The position numbers were made by a program, and so were the translations under genes. Of a DNA stretch of 64,000 bases, positions 45,701 through 59,000 are shown piece after piece. The notes under the pieces were generated by a model. It was not told where the DNA came from, ran no database searches, and was given only the letters and a program-made list of their open reading frames with translations. Origin of the DNA: Mansonella perstans (Eukaryota; Nematoda; Chromadorea; Rhabditida; Onchocercidae); assembly GCA_037074765.1 (NCBI GenBank), contig JBAMDO010000157.1, positions 62,001 to 126,000 on the forward strand. Direction: 5' to 3'. Within the stretch, counting starts at the first letter, position 1, and every line of letters begins with the position of its first letter.

Positions 45701-48700
45701 AGATGAAAATTCTTACTATATTTTCTTCTACGTTTGATGTAAATCCAAAATTTACTGCCAGAATACCACTGTTATTACACTTTTTAATGATTCGAATTTG
45801 TTGAGAAAAATATTGACATTGTTCGTTCCATAAATTTATTGCATGTTGTACAATGTACCGACAACGGCAGAGTGTATCAGTGGCCTGTAATGCCTTTCTA
45901 TAATATAGGAAAAAGTTTGTATTTCATTACTGAGATCTACGGAGAAATCGTAAATTCTTTTCTTTTACATATGACGTAAATTCAAAAAATTACCGCTAGA
46001 ATACCACTATTATTACACTTTATAATAAGTGGTATCTACGGCTCTATAAATGGATACAACTAAAAACCTAAGAATTTTCATGAAAGACCTGAGTATAAAC
46101 AGCATCGTTTGATCGAATTGCTATTGGTCCGTCAACAAGCGCACCACTTGGATCAAAACACTTTATTACAGAACTAGAAATTATATGCAAGCATTGTAAG
46201 TTTACAACAAACTTTATCAAAAAATACTGCATAATTTCAAAGTATTTCACCTAGAACTGACCTGAAGGCAGAGCAAGCGTCTTTTAAAATTTTTAATGCT
46301 TGTGTATGACAAGTGGAATACAAGCTGTTTTCGGTATATTTTGATAAATTTTCAATCTGTTCTGACATATTTTTGAAGACGGCCGTAGCTGCTTCTTGCA
46401 TTTCATTTTTTGATTCAGCGACAAATTTTCGGGTAAACATTATCGGTTCAACAGCACAAACTAATGGGCTGAAAGTCACATGGAATGGGCGCACCTATAA
46501 AACAAAATTGATTCAGTATACTCAATCATTATTTCTAATGGAAGTTTAAAATTTTAGAAGCAACAATTTCCTGCCTTCTGATTGTTCCTGGAATTACCCT
46601 GATGAAATAATGATTTCACTGTTTATTTCAAAATACATTTCCTTCTGTACACAGCTTAGAAACGAAAGAAAATGAAACCAAGAAGACTTTGAAAGTCGTC
46701 ACCAAACTGTTGAAAGCGAAATTGCGTTCATGTTGGTGGAAACAACAGTGTTCACATTTCTAAACAAAAATAATTTCAAAAAAAGATGTTATGAATCTGC
46801 AGAACCTCTGTTAACACGGTTCTTTTTCTGCATTTTCATTATAACTGAATAAATTGAGTAAGCCCACTTTTTCTAAACCATTGTTTCACTCATTGTAGTT
46901 TAAAAAGATAACTGCCAGCTAGTATAGTGAATTAATTTTGCATGCTGCACAGGTGAAAAACCTTGCTGTTATACACGCAGGTGAAATGAAGTTGTAAACG
47001 TAACCAAAAAGAAAAGAACTAAATTCTCCCATATTTACAGAAAGATTAGAGACTGATGTCCTATTTTTTTCTAAAAATTTTTTTTGTGATTCAGTTTCCT
47101 ACCACAAACAACATTATGATAAAAATATTGCGTCCACCTGTGAAAGTGAGTTGATTTTGCATGTTGCATAAGCACCATTCGCTAAATAATTCAGATAACG
47201 AGCAAAACTCAATCGACATATATTTTCTGTCAGTGGGACTACAGAGGAAGACGATTTACACCTGAGTAAAACATTATGTTAAAACAATGAATAAAGACAT
47301 AAGTCAGTGTACTATAATTTTATAAAAAAAAGCAAGCTGCACAATACAGAAATGTGCAAGAAATGAGGAAAAAGTAAGTCTTGAAATGTTATGTTGTAAT
47401 TTAAAGACTAGTTGATTTTAAAAAAAAAATCTCTCATTATAAAATTTTTTTTTCGAATTGTAAGCGAAATTTTGCATACTTTGAGCAGTAATGCCAGGTA
47501 AGTAAGATGTCGGTTTGCTCATCCAGTGCTGCGTTGCTCGATTCACCATGTGAATGTACATAATTCTGCGTTGTTATTTCCACACACACATTCCTATGAA
47601 CCAGTCTTCGAGAATGTTCCATCATGGGCAAATCGCAGTTTGCGGATGGACAATTATATGCTCTGTTGAAACAATACCTGAAATAATCGCAAAGCCGATA
47701 ATAATTCGCCACAAAATAAAGTGTTCCATGTTCGGGAGTGATTCTCTTCAAAACAAAATTTAAATGGGAAAATAACAAATTTCAAAAAATCTAAATGGAA
47801 AGATAACAAACCTCCGCAAGAAGTCACCCAAAGACATGTCATTAGCACCATAATAGTCCATATTCACCACCCAAGGCCGAATGCAAAACAGTGGCGCATT
47901 CGGCGACTTTGCACAGAATGATCCGAAAAGAACTGATATTTTTTGATGAGCAAACGGATTCAGCACATCTTCAACTTCTTTGTCAGGAATTACTTCTTTC
48001 CTGCAACAAATGACACACTGAATCGATTTTTTGTGCACTTAATGAGATTGTCTTTTTTGTGAACAACGGAAACGCCATTAATATCACAATTAATCCAACT
48101 TGAACAACGAAAAAAAGTTGACATGTGACTTTAAGACTTTCTGAAATTTCATGCTGGTGGTATATAAAGGTACTGTGCTCTCCGAGGACAGTACCTGTCC
48201 CGAAAAAAATTCTCCTAAGAATTAATATCTAATTTCATATAAGTTAATCTAATACTATAATAATTGACTATTTGAAAAACTACCGTAGACGATCCTGATT
48301 TTGCTTCTTAATGCTGCACCGAAACATACAACCAGAAAAAGCTCGAAAAGAGGCGATAGCATCTTCATCCAATTCCGTCAAGGCAATATTTTTTACAAAA
48401 GGATGAACAGATCTTTTCCGAGAATAATTTCCTTCAGTATTACAGTTCGAGTACTTTCTAAAGATCATTTGATATACAAAGTTTCTTCAAGAACACTCAA
48501 AAAACAAAAAACAAAAAAACAAAAAAAAAAGAAACATCAACAGGTAACTCTGAACAAATAACTGTATAAACACAATATAGCAAACAGTTCGTTTTTAACA
48601 TGATTTAGAAATAAACGATTTATTCTAAATACAAAATTTCACCTGCTGCCATTACTTTCAACTGATAAGCTGTTAACGAAACGGTTGAAAAACTTTCTTA

Positions 48701-51700
48701 GCGAGCATTGTCGACCTTTCGATGTTTCTAGGAAGGGAATTCCAAAGCTGATCAGTGGAGAAGATGAGAGAGTGGAATTCTTTAAACGGTTACAAAAATT
48801 ACTCTGAAATTTTTTTTTTTGGACCAAACTAAAGAAACGTAAACGAAAGCACTTAAGAATTGGTATATCCGGATGACTGAGGAAAAATACCGGAATAATG
48901 ACCTTGTTTGTATCCAGTTCAGCAGCATTAACGGAGCAAATATGACAGTCGGCAGATCGATTTCTTAGAGTTGTGCCACAGTTGGACAGCAGTTTTACTT
49001 CAAGATGATTGGAATATAATGTAAGAATTGCATAATGCAAGATTCGTTTAGCTGCCCTCAAATCTCTTTTTGAATTGCCCCGCAATAACACAGAACACCC
49101 TAATTCTGGCGGACATTCCTCAAATATCTGAAAAAGTAGATCATGGCAGTTTATTTCCAACATGAGTATATTTTATAAGAACTATTCAGCAAAAATTTAA
49201 AGCATAATTCTTTAAATAGATCTCACTGCTCTTTATCTCTCTTTCATCCGCTTTCACATACTTAATAAAACTAAAAAATCTCTCCAAGTTTTAAGTACAA
49301 TGGTTTTTTGAAAATGACTCGCACCAACAAACATTTATATTTCCCGTTCGCTAACTGTATTTTCTTTTGCCGAAAAAATGGACAAAATCCAATCCTTTGA
49401 TTCAGAATTTGAGCATCAAGTGGCATTACATCGGCTCCAGTACTTCTTGCAATTCTTTGCAGAACACGTGGTTTAATATTAGAAACAAGTGTGACCCCAG
49501 CTCGTAACAACATTTCTACAGCTAAGCCAGCTACATTACACTCGACCAGTACCACCGATGGTCGATGTGAAAGCATTCGCTCCACCTGATTTCGTAAATA
49601 TTCACTCTCCTATAATTAATTATTTCAGTGTTGCAAAAAATGAATATCGATTGAAATTTTTTTAAGAAAAAAACAAAAACCTTTAATCTAGAGTTTAAAA
49701 AATTAGAAGTTAAAGTTAAAAAAGCATATTTTCTCGAAAACAAAGGGTTGATGAAATGCAAATCACAACTCTGCTAGTGTACATTAACTTTAATTTACGA
49801 AATCTCTGAGTTATTTAAAACTTTACTTGTGAAATTATTGGTTCGATTGAAGAAAGCTTGTCGCTAACTCGTTCATATTCAATGCTTCCTTTCAAAGTCA
49901 AAATTGATGCATTACGAATCTCATCTGGCATCGATTCATGTCGAATGCTTTTGCTACACACTGTTCCTTCTATTACCTGAAACAAATACAGAGTGAAAAG
50001 TTGCATTAAAGATATCCATAGTCAGGATTACCCATGGTCACTAACAGAATCAACAAGCTAGAAAATGAAGTAAAAACTCCCAATTCCGTCTATTACCACA
50101 TGTGATTGTCCACCACCTATTCTTAATGAATAAAAACTGAGCAAAGCGATATCATTTAGAGTTACAAGCAGTTGTTGGTTCGACTCTAAAACATTTTTTC
50201 TTGTGCTATTTACCCGATCATGCATGAATGTGCTGTTATTAATTTTACACTGCTTGTTAAAGGGATACCACAAACTAACCTTTGCGGAGGGTTTTTCAAC
50301 TGCAACATGAAGGCTTTTGATGTGAGTATGTTTCATAACATTAACATTTTTCCGCCCTTCCATATCAACTTTAACCACTGACGATACAACATGACTTGCA
50401 GACCATATGATTTCCCACCATCTAAACCATTATTTTATAGATCATACCGCAATCGAATAAATGTACCGATTTCTTGGCGGAGATCTATATAAATAATACG
50501 GCAGCAAGACATAAAGTCACAGTGAAAATGATTTCGGACTAACAAGTTCAAGAAATTGAAGCGAACTAACTCTCTCGGATCCAACCCCTCACGATTGAAA
50601 AGGTGCAAAATAAGTTTTTCGGATTGGATTTCAAAACATCTTTCAATTGTTTCACTGAAACGAGGATCTTCATTTTCCGCCCTTGATGGCGAAATTTTTT
50701 GTGCGACTTGTTCATCATCCGGCTGAGCAACATGAAAGTTTGGTCTGTTGTCGATATTCGAGTGATCTTTCTGTGACGCTAAGTGTGAATAATCCATTGG
50801 TTCCGGCCTCTGAAAGAAACTACACTAAGTTCGATTTAAAAAAAGCTTTAAGTTTGGCGCTATTTAAAATGAATTAAAAAACCTCTATCGGTTAAATCAA
50901 AAATTAAAAGAACATCCACAACTTCAAAATTATCTGTAATTCAGTATGAAGCATGAATTGCATAAGAAACATGTAATAAATAAAATTAGTAGCATGAAAT
51001 CATTGCAACCAACCAGCTGATCTTCACAACATACCAGTGAGAATGTTTCCCAAATTTTTGTTTTTTTTTTTGTTTTTGTTTCAGGTTTTTGTTTTTTTCA
51101 ATTTTCTCAAACAGCAAACCGAGTTTGATGAAACCACTGGCTTCACATTATCAGTCATTTCAATATTTTTCACCCACTCCGGTTCATGATCATCGCCAAC
51201 ATCATGAGCAGCCGAACACTGAAGACTTGAGTTATATGTAGCTAAATCCGTTACAGAAAGCCGAGAAGGAGAAATAGTTTTCATTGATGAATTTCTTGGA
51301 ATCGTACATGCTCCATTCTCTTCATTCTCATCCGCAGCGGAAGAATTAAGTGAACAATACACCGGCCCTATAACAAGTAATATATGAATATCTCATTGCA
51401 AAAATATAATATCAAAAAATCGCGAATTTGAGATTGAATTTGTTGTCGCGCTGAACTAAGGAAGCTCAATTTTACATGACTTAAGAAGCCATAAATTTTC
51501 ATCACCAAATCTTTCCAAACTACAAAACCTTAACCTGCAAAAATCGTCGATACTGAGACATCTGTTTCATGAGCCAATTTTTGGTTGCAAGCTGTTGAAT
51601 TGGGTCTGTTCTCTAATTTTGATTCTGTCTGTGGTAAATTCGAAACTACAATACTTGCACAGTAAGTACACAGTCTTAAATTACCCGTGTAACCTGCAAA

Positions 51701-53024
51701 AAATAATTATGAAAATTACGTTCTTTCTAAAATTAGCTATTTAATAATTCTATGAAACAATGACCCATCTTTCATGAAATCTAGCCTGGACATCTCATTA
51801 CCATGCAGGTCAGAAAGACATCACGAAACAAGGAATATCTTGAAATTACCAGCAAACTAGCCCGCTGCTAAAGAGTTCAAAGATAAATCTATGTGGAAGC
51901 TAGAAATTTTTTTCTGTAAATATTTACATTTATTCAAACTGATTAAAAATACATTATTTCAAAAAAAAGAAAAATAATTCAAACAGACCTAATAACGATC
52001 CAGAGACCTGGACACCACAACATTTGGAACAAAATATTTGTCCGCATAAACGACAATGGTGTCGCCTTCTGAAAGCAGTGAAACGCTCCTGACATTCGTA
52101 ACATTCCCGTCCACTTGAATCTGGCATCCAATAACGTCGAAAATCACTCCTTCAGGTGAATTTATCGATATTAGACAGAAACTCGCAACGCAGCGGAAAC
52201 TAGCCAAATTATGAAATGTTATTTCTGAAAATCGCTGCTAAAGCACAGTAGTGTTTTAACTTAACCTTTCATAATCCAGAAGACCAGGATTTTGCCCTTT
52301 GAAAACGGAAGCAAAACGAACATATGATCTTTTCCCCTCGTCTCCATTATCACTGCCATTTTCACTGTCTTCCTTTGAATTTACGCTAGTTTTATCAGCT
52401 TCATTTTCTAAAAATTCTTAAATATTCATCGTATCAGTTACCCGTGATAGAGTTAATATATCCAAGTCATCAAAAAACTAAATTGCGGGCAGCAAAAGTG
52501 AAATAAAATAAAAATTGTTGCTTTTAAATGTCGGTAGAACGAGGTCAAATAAATTACTCAAAAATTCATCTATGACCAATTAAACACAGAGAAATTCTAC
52601 ATAGAGCATAAGAAAAAGCACAGGAAGAATATGAAATTAACGATTATAAACTGGCGCTTATAAAATAAGCAAAAGATGTTTAAATGCAGATAAATACCAT
52701 CAAAGTAAAAGCTTTACCTGCGGGAATATCTGAGGCCTCTTCTACTTCTTCTTCTTCTTCTTGTCTGGGCGGATCGAAATTTTTATAACTTGCAGATGAA
52801 ATTTTTGTAGCTTGAGACATGGTGGTTGTGTCTATATCTGCATTATCTGCTATATTGATGTTTTTGGATGAATTGAAAATTCGACTAAAAAAGCCGCTGA
52901 AAATACCAGCCGAGGTGAATGCCGCTGCTTCATCAGCCAATTCTCCAGGATGAGGTGTGAAATAGGTGATACATTGAGTATCAGAATCAATTGGTTCATT
53001 CATACCTTGTGATTGTTGCTGCAT
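42718..53024 (-). CDS. ppk-3: PIKfyve/Fab1 phosphatidylinositol-3-phosphate 5-kinase
   Basis: Endosomal lipid kinase making PI(3,5)P2. The start is the ATG of MQQQSQGMNEPIDS (53024); MNEP at 53003 is an alternative. Exon 52266-52410 precedes the FYVE exon (about 51990-52140: WMPD, ECYEC, RRHHCRLC, IFCSKCC) and the next exon (about 51540-51690: TGNLRLCTYC), giving all eight zinc ligands. The CCT/GroEL-like domain follows: SVVLVECNVAGLAVEMLLRA (about 49.5 kb) and FEECPPELGCSVLLRG (about 49.1 kb). The C-terminal PIP-kinase spans 44.4-42.7 kb: SWSPQGGKSGASFYRT (glycine-rich loop), DDRFVFKQMSRFEIQSF, YRICYKNKSSG, LVMEYLFYRRNVKQ, VWDLKGSQRNR, VLLDENLVKDLW, then last exon 42718-42987 with HVMDYSLLVGVD and VGIVDYMRTYTLDKKLE. 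No DEP domain was recognised. Middle exons (45-48.5 kb) are diverged and only partly delimited. Confidence 0.93.
48497..48530. repeat. A-rich (CAAAAAA)n tract
   Basis: Several units of C followed by five to nine A residues, inside a PIKfyve intron. Simple sequence only. Confidence 0.8.
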
Positions 53025-53338
53025 TAATGTTACTTTAATATCCTGTTGAATGGAATTCCATTAACATGTGAAATTACGCATACAGGATAGTGACAGCCTC
53101 CCAAAGCTGATTCAAAAATGCTATTGTATGTTGTGATGAGAATGAGATAACTCATTTTATAATACGTAGTCCATATTATAAAAAGCTCTTAGAATTCTTG
53201 TTCAGAAAGAAAGCACACTGAGTGAAGATGCAAACACACCGTCCTGTATTTAGGACAATGAAAGTTCAAATTAAATTTAAGTCCAAGTTCTGAATTTCAC
53301 CGTTTGCAAATTATCAAGACTGAATTTTACGGGCTTCA

Positions 53339-54798
53339 TTGCTGTACCGCATCAAAAGAAGACTCGATGGGTTCATATATAATTTGTTATTTGTTGTTAA
53401 TTTCGGGATTTGTCCTCGAGATTTCATTGATAAGGTGTTCCATTTTTTAAAATCTTATACTCTTCTCCCTAAGAATAGTGACAAAACTATTTCTAAACTG
53501 TCCTTTTTTCGCGCAATGAAACCAATGTATAACAGACGACGCATTAAGCTATTTGCATTCTCACTTTTCGAGAGTTACCAATGAGTATGAAAATGCATAG
53601 TGAACGATTGTAGCTAGAAAGTTCCATGACTGAAATGAATTAAAAAAATAGTTACGTTGAGATTTTGACGATTCAAAACCTATAACTTATTCTAAAAATT
53701 TGATCATTCATGTGGACAGAAAGAGATGCGCATACCGAACAAATAAAAAAACTGATGAGATTAAGATTGTAAAATGTTTTCTTGAACACTTGTTAACCTG
53801 GATCATATAATTTTTTGAATATCTTCTCAGATACAATGCTTAAATTTTTTAAATATTTGGCATTCTCGAATTATTGAGAAAGGAAGAGATGACTAAATAT
53901 GATGGACCATGGATAAATGTTTATACCGACACACTTCCGATGAAATGAAGAAAAAAAGCATTACTCCATCTAAAAGTAACAAGGCGATTATTTGTAGTGC
54001 ATTCGGCTATACCCGACAACGCTTTAATGACTGTTTAGACAATGAAAAACAATTAATTGAAGCTTCTGGAAATAAGGTGTACAATTTTCTTGAGAAACTT
54101 GTAAGCTGTTTCCGATAATTCGAGTGCAAGGAGGATAAGGGATTTCTGAAATTCTTAGTTCTTTTTTTCTAAATCTCAAAATTTTCCTGGATGACGTTGA
54201 AATCGATTTTATGAAGATTTGTGAAAATTATGGATTTTTGCCGTTGTGTCTATTAATAGTGCAGTGCCATATTGAAATTTCTACTAATAGTATGGATAAG
54301 TATCAACTATATTCTTTTCGTATTTATTATTACAGTGTTGATAACAATTTTCAGAATTTGAATCTGCAAAGTAAGATGCAAAAGGAAAAGGTAAATTTTG
54401 TTAAGATTTAAAAGATCAATTTCCAGATATCTTTTTCTTTAGTTTTTGACATACTGATCGTTGATGTATTTACATAATGAGTATTTCTAGTTTTTATCCG
54501 ATTAGCCGCTGCAGTAATCATAGTAGAATTATTTAGTAAATTTAGTTTTAATAAAAATGAGAAGCTAGGTAAGAGAACCCGACAATCGATGATCATTTTA
54601 GATGATTCTTGTGTAACTATTTTCTTTTTCGATTCTACGTGGGAATATTTTATTGTGCCATTAATTTGTCAACACTTCCCTTCTCGTTTAACAGTGCAGT
54701 GTCAAATTGGAGAACTTTATCTTATCAGTGATAATGAATCATCTATCTTATCAATGGACATTCAAAAATTTTTCCCTTATTCTATGTTAAAATCGTAA
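53339..54798 (+). CDS. Possible unrecognised multi-exon gene (hypothetical)
   Basis: Four plus-strand open blocks lie close together. 53339-53584 reads FIYNLLFVVNFGICPRDFID. About 53950-54075 reads NKAIICSAFGYTRQRFNDC and ends at a possible AAG|GT donor. About 54165-54390 reads FLDDVEIDFMKICENYGFLP and ends at a donor after KEK. About 54516-54798 follows a CAG acceptor and reads DDSCVTIFFFDSTWEYFIVP to the stop MLKS. Codon texture looks coding, but I recognise no domain and the intron phases do not all agree. It is divergent from PIKfyve with about 0.3 kb between them. It could instead be a decayed gene. Confidence 0.3.
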
Positions 54799-56030
54799 TA
54801 ATATAAATAAGTCGTGAAATAAAAAATAATTGATTTTCTCTCATTTAAAATATTTGATCTATCAAGATGTACTTCTTATTTATTTCGGATATTAGTCATT
54901 AGTTTAAATTAAATTGAAGGAAAAATTAGTTCTGTTAAAAAGGGGAACTAATAACATAACTGATATTTAAAAGCAAGTTCCAAAGTGTGAATATGTTTGC
55001 GTGCCCGTGTTTGTTTGTTGTGTTCATTGTGCGCGGGTGTGTGTCAGTGATGCTATGTATGTGTCCTGTGTATTCAGTTTAAAAGCTGGTTTGTGTAATG
55101 TGCGGCTGTATCATCGTATTGATCATCACAAATGATGATGCATTGGCAAGTAGTTGCTTGCAGCTAAAATTATGAATAATCTAGCTTGTTATCAAATGTC
55201 ATTTACATATGTGATTCTACGTAATCAATTCTCCATTTATTATTACACTACTTTTTACACTATAGGTTATATATAGCTAAGCTACAACCATAGTGTAAAT
55301 CAGAACAAAATTGATTTGATATATTTTTTTTTGTATAAAATTCATGCTTAATAGTGATTTAATATTTATCTTTTCATCATTATTTTATTGTTCAAAAATT
55401 TTTATATTACAGTTTAAATATTTGAGCTATACTCTGATATTTTTAGTTCGCTGACTTCTTTAAATTTAATGGATAAAATTGTGTTGAATATACTGTACAT
55501 TTACTGAATCTGTAAAGCAGTATCTTATGTTTATACGGATATTGTATTAAGCAGTATCGAATCAATTAAATTCTGATATATTCTTTTTGCAGGTAGAGAA
55601 TTCCATTGGTTTGAGAGAGAGCGCGCATTTCTCTTGTTAATTTATTTGGTAATGAAGCAAAAGTAAGCAGCAAATATTATGCCAGAATTTTGATGGATGT
55701 TATCGGTTGGCTGGGTTTAGATATCATGGATATCTTTATGAATACCTGTATTTTGCGAGCGATAGTTTTGCTGTAAATCCTGTTAATGAAACTACGACTA
55801 CAGCACGTTCGTTTTTCATTTGTCGATAACTGAGAAGCATTGAGAAAAAGCAATTTTATTTCCATCTAGCCATTCTAAATTCACTCTGATAACCAATCAA
55901 TTTTCGCTGTTCATTTTTTTGTTTTGTGAGGAGATTAGACTTTTTTATTGCTTTTCTTTCTTTTTATCACTCATTTTAATGTTTTAGTTATTATTAGCAC
56001 TCATTCTGTCAACCCGAAATTCACCATACA
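54799..56030. other. Upstream region of the SCHIP1-like gene
   Basis: About 1.2 kb with a GT-rich patch (54995-55075) and a purine run GAGAGAGAG near 55612-55621. No exon is recognised. It probably contains the promoter or 5' UTR of the plus-strand gene starting at 56031. Confidence 0.4.
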
Positions 56031-59000
56031 ATGTGGCAGCTCTCTGATGAGATAGTGCCCAATGCGGAATCGAAACATGATCTACGCATCAATTCACTGC
56101 TACATAATTTAGTACAATCACGTTGTATTGAAAATTCAAGCTCAAGCTCCTTGAATCAACAAAGCAATAGTTCAAGCTTGGAATCGATCAAATCATTTGC
56201 TTTAGATGGTATCCAAGCCTTATCTACATCATGTTCTGAGGATTCCTTTGAAATGTCCAGTCCAACTTCCAGACCAACTACTGAAGTTCCTTCACAACTA
56301 TCACTTCAGGATTTGAACTTGACATCCAGTGTTCTGGATCCAGAAAACTTGGTGCAGTCATCGAATATCTCATTCGATTATCAAGATCAAAAATCTTCTG
56401 AATGTAACAGGTCAGACCAGATGTCGCGAGACAGTTTGGAACCAAACAACTCATTGGAGAAATCCAGTTCGCTGAAAAATATGAATTTTCCAACAACAAA
56501 AAATCTACCGACTTTAAATAGTTATCAGCCTGACCGTTTCGATGAGTCAAGTGATGTCCAAGAAATGAACGACGCTGTGATTCAGGATGGAGCAAGGACT
56601 ACCGAATCATGGCCTATAGGCCAAGGCATCTCGAGTGCATGGAAATCCAAAAATTTTATTGAAAGGGATAAAGCTTTACGGGAATGCATCAAAAAGGAGT
56701 TAGATAATGTAGATACATGTTTACCGCAACTAGATTTTAATAAACTGGAAGAAAAACTGTCCTGTGCAGCAAAGGAACGAATAGTAACGGAAAGGAAATT
56801 ACTTGGTGAACAGGTTAATTTGAGATTTTTGTCTTGATTCATTTCTTTCTAAATCATTTTTAATATCAGCTTCTTTAGCTATTGGCATATTTTCTGTATG
56901 TGTTTCGAGTGCACTGTCTCCAAAAACACAATACAAATTATTATCAAAAAAAATGATGAAATACATTCTACCATAAACTTTAGAGCAAGACTTTTTCTAA
57001 ATGATAATAACAAAATAATGATAATAATATTATAGTGAAGCAAACATTTATGAATTTGCTGGGATACTGTATTCATGTTTTGGGCACTTTCCTGAATTAA
57101 TACAACTCAGATTTGTTTTCTGTGAATTTGGAGAGATAATTCGGATAATTTTAAAAATATAAGTGATTTTTAGACGGAAAGAGAAGATGAGAATTCCAGG
57201 CTAAGCTTGTGTTTTATTTTTTTTTTTTTTTTTTTTATTCTAATGCATCTCTTTCTGATTGAATTAAAGATACTTTTGAAAACAAAAATCATAATGATGG
57301 TTTTTTAACAAAAAAAAAAAATCATGATCAAAATAGAGTCGATTTTAACAGTTTTAGAAACTTACAGGGTACTGGGCTGACTATGCCTAGACCATTGTAT
57401 TTTGATTCCTTTCTTATTTCATTTTGCTCCTAGTCGTTTTTAATAATTAATGAGTTTTCAGTTTTCAATTCCCCTATAAATCCAGTTTTTAATGAGTAAG
57501 GATATGGTAACAAAGAGGCTATCATTCAGTTGCTTAAGATCGCTTATATCAATTATTTATGCTATGACGCATATTTTCTTCAATGTATATATATATATAT
57601 ATTTCCTTTATATTTTGCGGAATACACTTGCAATATAACTGGAGAAGGATTTCTTCCGAAAATTTAAATGAATTGCAAAAATAAAGGATAATCTATATGA
57701 TTGAGTTATTTAGGAAAGGTAATGTATAATCTAAAGTGGTTCTATGAGTAATTGTTAATTGAAAATAGCTGATTTGAGACTTCGGTACCCTCACTTTATG
57801 CTTTAATTGTTGACCTTCAAAATTTTGCACTGGAAGAATTATATTCAAATACTAATGTTAGATCCATTAATAAGTAGAAAAGACTTAAATACATAGGATC
57901 AGCAGATGATATTGCTTTTGTTATTGTTGCGAAATGATGTATCAAACTAACCCATTGTACAACTTTTTGCTTTTTCCTAAAATATTTGAAATTTTTGTAG
58001 TAAATGAGATGCACTATTTATAGGTACGTCGCCGTTTAGCACTTCAAGTGGACCGATTTACAACAGAACCAGCCCCACGAGTTTATATGAAGCCATCGAA
58101 GTCAAATCTCGGATTTCGCTTGCAGACAGTCATGAATTTACAGGTAATTTTTAGAGTTCTAAGCAGGAAAATTTATATCTTTGAAGACTGTTTTTTTGTA
58201 ACAGAAAATATTTGTTCTTTCCAGGTTTTCTGAAAAAAGGCTTCATAAGGGTTTATTTCATTGTGAGGATTTTCGCAAAACCTTTATAAGTAATTTGTCA
58301 AGGAAGATATACCTTAGTTTTATTGCATTATATTTCTGCATGTGTATTAGGTCTGCTATATTAATGACCTGGAAGATGAGGAAAAAGGTGAGGAGGAAAA
58401 TTCGGATGATGATTTTTATATGCCTAAATCGAAGTCTGCTCCGAATCTGCGAACTTCGGTGATCGATGGCTCTACTTTGAATGCTTCGCAGTTACGTCAG
58501 GCTGTGTCAGCTATAAGTAAGGATATATATATATATATTGCTCCCGAATTATAAAGCCAAATTTCATCGTAACTTTTCATTAGAGCAACTTCTTTTCCGT
58601 TTCCAGATATCTCGGAATCTTAGCATAACGCCAGCTGTCATTCCCTGCTAATATATGGGAGCTGTTTGTGATTCACGCTGCACATTAATGAAATCAGAAA
58701 TGCCTCCTTTTAAATGCCATCTTGTTTTGTCAAATTTGAAGTCAAAAATCTCTTCCTTTATGCGTTCTATAATTTTTGGGAAATCTTAACATTTTTTATT
58801 GTAATAGAAATCTTTGTAAATTTTTGTCTTATTAGTTTTCACTGAAGTCCTTAAGTAATGCTTTGAGGTTCTTTGTACCAGGAATAGTGTGGGGTCATTG
58901 TGTTCGGTAGCCGGGTGGGTTAGCAGAGAGAACCTGAGCGGTACTTCGGGTTCGAGTCTATAACATAATTTCTTACTGGGGGTAATGCCAAGATGTCAAA

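Noticed and set aside
51989..52207. 72-residue minus-strand frame at the FYVE exon
   Set aside because: It is out of frame. The other minus frame carries WMPD, RRHHCR and the paired cysteines of a FYVE domain and joins in phase to its neighbours.
56278..56842. Minus-strand frames of 105 and 86 residues
   Set aside because: Shadows of the 261-codon first exon of the SCHIP1-like gene, which has a proper donor and downstream exons.
58908..58975. Functional tRNA gene
   Set aside because: A and B boxes are present but I cannot build an acceptor stem or an anticodon arm. Listed as a SINE candidate instead.
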